Shown here: in pieces, positions 12,755 through 15,166 of the stretch
Numbering within the stretch: position 1 is the stretch's first letter
Layout of the letters: each line of letters opens with the position of its first letter
DNA from: CAZOWL01 sp964583605
GTDB lineage: Bacteria; Pseudomonadota; Gammaproteobacteria; Chromatiales; Chromatiaceae
NCBI GenBank assembly: GCA_964583605.1
Contig: CAZOWL010000099.1
Location: 1 to 15,166, forward strand
DNA length: 15,166 nt
Reading direction: 5' to 3'
Notes under the pieces: generated by a model
Told to the model about the DNA's origin: nothing
The model's input: the letters and a program-made list of their open reading frames with translations, nothing else
Databases searched by the model: none
Translations under genes and position numbers: made by a program

Positions 12755-14941
12755 CTATGGCTTGCCTAGCAGCACGTAGCCGGACGCGTCGCCCTCGCCG
12801 GAGACCCCCAAGCCGACGTAGAAGGGGCCGAGCCAGGTGTCGGCCCCAAGGAAGAGGCTGCCGCCGTAACGGGTCTTGTCCGGGTTGAGCTCCTCGATCC
12901 CGTCCCACTGCCGCCCGGCCTCGAGCGATCCACCGAGGTATAGGCCCTTACCGAGCGGCGGGGTGAGTGTGGTGAGCTGGTGGTGGAGGACCAGGCTGCC
13001 GAAGGCGTACTCGTTGACGCGGAACTGCTCGTTCGCGTAACCCGAGAGCTTGAGGAAGCCACCGAGCGGGAACTGGTCGTAGTAGGGCATCTCGTCGCCA
13101 AACGCGGTCCCGCCGCGCAGGCTCGCGACCAGCGTATTCGGCCCGCTGCTGAGGGCCTTGGCGGCCTGGATCTCGGTCCGGATGTAGTCCTCGTCCGCCC
13201 CCAGCGCCTCGAGCGGCGCGAGCAGGTCGACCTTCACGAAGCTGCCGCTGCGGGCCAGCCCGCCGCTGTCACGGGTGTCGTAGAGCAGGCGGCCACGGAT
13301 GCCCGTCTCGGTGTTGCTTGTCTCGGGCACCAGGGGCGAGCCGGTGTCCACCTCGGCGTCGACTTGGCCTGCGAGGAGGCCGAGTCGGAGCTCGGCGAAG
13401 CGGCCGAAGGTCGTGCCCAGGTCCACGCCGACGCGGTAGCGCATGATGTCGTAGCGGGCCACGCGATCGTCGTTCCGGAACACGCCGAGCGGCACCTTGC
13501 TCACGTCGACGTAGGGGGCGACGAAGACCGTGCGCGTGGCATCGAAGGGCTGGTAGAACTCCGAGAAGATGCGAGGCTCGTTGCCCAGGTTGAGCTCGGT
13601 CAGCCATTCGCCGCCGAGCGCGTTGATCCAGGTCTGACGGTAGGTGGCGCGCAAGCCGAAGCGGCTGTCGCCCTGGAAGTCGTTGCTGAGGCCGAGGCCG
13701 AAGCGCAGGTAGCCGGGCCCCCAGGCCTTCTCGATGGCGTCGACGATGAGCAGGTTGCGCCCGCCCTCGCGCTCGATGCGGTAGCTGACGCGCTCGAAGT
13801 CCCCCCGTCCGTAGAGGCGGTTGAGGTCGCTCTCGAGCTGGGAGCGATCGAGTGGCTTGCCTTGGTATCTGTGCACGACCGGCGCGAAGAGACCCGCGTT
13901 TACCCGTTCCAGACCGACGACGCGGACCTGGTCGATGTGCTCGACGGGCTCACGGCGGCGCTCGACCGACGCACGCCAGGCGGCGTACTCGGCTGGGCTC
14001 ACCGCCAGGGCGGCGAGCTGGTCCGAGACCCGACGGGCGGCCTCGACGCCGGTCGCGATGGCCTCTGGCCCGCGGTCGAAGTCGCCGGGGGTGATGTCAC
14101 CGAGCTGCGGCGTGACCAGGACGTCACGCCGGGGATCGACCTCGGTGAGCGACCGTGCCTCGTTCTGGGCGAATACAAAGGCGATCATCTGCCCGAAGCT
14201 GCCGAGCACCGTGCTCAGCTGCTCCCGGGTCGGCGGGTTGGAGTCGAGCTTGACCACGATGAGCCTGTCCCCGCCCATCGCGCGGGCAATGTCGACGGGT
14301 AGGTTGCGCACCAGCCCGCCGTCGACGTAGATCCGGCCCTCCGTCTCCAACGGGGCGAAGACGCCCGGCACGGCCATGCTCGCGCGCATGGCGAGGGGCA
14401 GCGGTCCCCGATCGATCACGACCATCTCGCCGGTCTCGAGGTCCGTGGCCACGGCGCGAAACGGGATGGGCAGCTGGTCGTAGTGTCTGACCCCGTCTGC
14501 GCCGCTGGTCAGCTCGCTCAGGTAGAGGAGGACCTCCTGCCCGGAGATTGCCCCTTTGGGCAGGCGGAACTTGCCGTCGCGCCGGCCGACGGAGAAACCG
14601 AAGGTCGGGCGCAGGCTTTCCTCCTTGCGCCGCATGGGCCACTCGGCCCGCGGGGGGTCGTCGTCGAAGAATTGGTTCCAGTCAACCGACGTGACCGCCT
14701 CCTCCATCTCGGCGGCGCTGAGGCCGGCGGCGTAGCCCCCGCCCACCAAGGCCCCCATACTCGTGCCGGCAATGGCGTCGATCGGGACCCTCAGCTCCTC
14801 GAGGACCTTGAGCACCCCGATGTGGGCCGAGCCCTTGGCTCCCCCACCGGCCAGCACGAGGCCGATCCGGGGGCGCGAGGCCTCAGCCGCCGTGGCGGCG
14901 AACGCGACGATCAGGCAGAGTGCGGCGAAGGCAATTTTCAT
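12755..14941 (-). CDS. Patatin-like phospholipase with POTRA and beta-barrel (PlpD-like, type Vd)
   Basis: This 728-residue protein is the same kind and length as PlpD of Pseudomonas, a type Vd self-secreted lipase. ATG 14941 has GGAG five bases upstream and begins a signal peptide (MKIAFAALCLIVAFAATAAEA). The patatin domain follows, with GLVLAGGGAKGSAHIGVL (oxyanion GGGxKG), GTSMGALVGGGYAAG (nucleophile Ser in GTSMG) and YVDGGLVRNLP (catalytic Asp in DGG). Then come a POTRA region (HIDQVRVVGLERVN through DFERVSYRIE) and a 16-strand-type barrel. The barrel includes WGPGYLRFGLGLSNDFQGDS, RGRLLYDTRDSGGLARSG, FPLGGFLKLSGYANEQ and a C-terminal strand GYVLLGKP. All catalytic motifs are present, so it appears functional, in contrast to most of the window. 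A 46-residue in-frame extension upstream lacks signal-peptide character and is not favoured. No operon partner is visible. Confidence 0.93.
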   Translation of the reverse strand: MKIAFAALCLIVAFAATAAEASRPRIGLVLAGGGAKGSAHIGVLKVLEELRVPIDAIAGTSMGALVGGGYAAGLSAAEMEEAVTSVDWNQFFDDDPPRAEWPMRRKEESLRPTFGFSVGRRDGKFRLPKGAISGQEVLLYLSELTSGADGVRHYDQLPIPFRAVATDLETGEMVVIDRGPLPLAMRASMAVPGVFAPLETEGRIYVDGGLVRNLPVDIARAMGGDRLIVVKLDSNPPTREQLSTVLGSFGQMIAFVFAQNEARSLTEVDPRRDVLVTPQLGDITPGDFDRGPEAIATGVEAARRVSDQLAALAVSPAEYAAWRASVERRREPVEHIDQVRVVGLERVNAGLFAPVVHRYQGKPLDRSQLESDLNRLYGRGDFERVSYRIEREGGRNLLIVDAIEKAWGPGYLRFGLGLSNDFQGDSRFGLRATYRQTWINALGGEWLTELNLGNEPRIFSEFYQPFDATRTVFVAPYVDVSKVPLGVFRNDDRVARYDIMRYRVGVDLGTTFGRFAELRLGLLAGQVDAEVDTGSPLVPETSNTETGIRGRLLYDTRDSGGLARSGSFVKVDLLAPLEALGADEDYIRTEIQAAKALSSGPNTLVASLRGGTAFGDEMPYYDQFPLGGFLKLSGYANEQFRVNEYAFGSLVLHHQLTTLTPPLGKGLYLGGSLEAGRQWDGIEELNPDKTRYGGSLFLGADTWLGPFYVGLGVSGEGDASGYVLLGKP

Positions 14942-15166
14942 CGTTACTCCGGTCATCGGCGTGCGGTGGGCACCGCGCAAGAATCCAAGCTCGCGTAGCG
15001 CCCTCTTGTCCGCCCGATAAGCCGTTGGGTGTGGCGGGCGATCGTTACTATGAAATTCGCGCAGCATGTTTGCTCCCTCGCCCTCTGGGCTGATCTTTAT
15101 CCACAAGTCTAAGGAGCACAAGGGCGCGTGGAAGATTCGAGATGAACACATAATGAGGAATTGTGC

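Noticed and set aside
12980..14302. Long plus-strand frame of 440 codons opposite the patatin gene
   Set aside because: Antisense shadow of a well-recognised patatin/beta-barrel protein.
14942..15151. In-frame N-terminal extension of the patatin protein
   Set aside because: The ATG at 14941 starts a proper signal peptide with a ribosome site; the extension would bury it. The ATG at 15068 has a possible site but gives no signal peptide at the end.
1..15166. CRISPR arrays, tRNA or rRNA genes
   Set aside because: No regularly spaced repeats, tRNA-like cloverleaf ends or conserved rRNA segments were seen.

Overview
The window looks like chromosomal DNA of a high-G+C gammaproteobacterium. A purple sulfur bacterium or close relative (Chromatiales) is my best guess, from the gene mix and protein style: SulP and DUF1538/P-II-like transport genes, glycogen and phosphoketolase remnants, a PlpD-like patatin, and a REP-like element of the TCGGG...CCCGA type. 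This is inference; no rRNA or marker gene is present. Nearly all genes lie on the minus strand. Only a transposase remnant, an adjoining fragment and one Uma2-type gene are on the plus strand.

Layout. 1-750: wrecked IS91-type transposase plus an unidentified C-terminal fragment (plus). 756-1611: N-terminal third of a phosphoketolase, frameshifted and cut off. 1641-1937: collapsed remnant of a glycogen debranching enzyme (GlgX type). 2159-2725: Uma2/DUF820 nuclease-fold protein (plus). 2746-8506: a minus-strand transport block, read in the order DUF1704 protein, SulP anion transporter, unknown 334-residue protein, two-repeat DUF1538 membrane protein, and two P-II-like proteins coupled by 4-base overlaps.

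8607-11979: the most interesting part, a five-gene minus-strand operon that looks like a cyclophane (triceptide, GrrA/GrrM-like) RiPP system. In order it encodes an exported NTF2-like protein, a 91-residue precursor with four W-x-N motifs in a Gly-rich C-terminus, a Cys-cluster protein without a radical SAM motif, a radical SAM/SPASM maturase, and an exported SYLF-domain protein. The genes are tightly spaced, and a strong hairpin sits between the precursor and the first downstream gene. The maturase has lost the segment carrying CxxxCxxC, so the system is probably inactive as read.

11980-12755: mostly non-coding, with an AT-rich tract, an acetate kinase C-terminal scar, a small ORF and a REP-like hairpin. 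12755-14941: an intact patatin/POTRA/beta-barrel protein (PlpD-like, type Vd).

Recurring theme: the transposase, GlgX, SulP, DUF1704 and radical SAM genes each appear to have an internal stretch missing, often the catalytic part. The phosphoketolase and DUF1538 genes each carry a single extra base in a homopolymer. Either the region is decaying through many deletions or the assembly is faulty; reads would decide. Remains of phosphoketolase, GlgX and acetate kinase together suggest a dismantled glycogen-phosphoketolase-acetate pathway.
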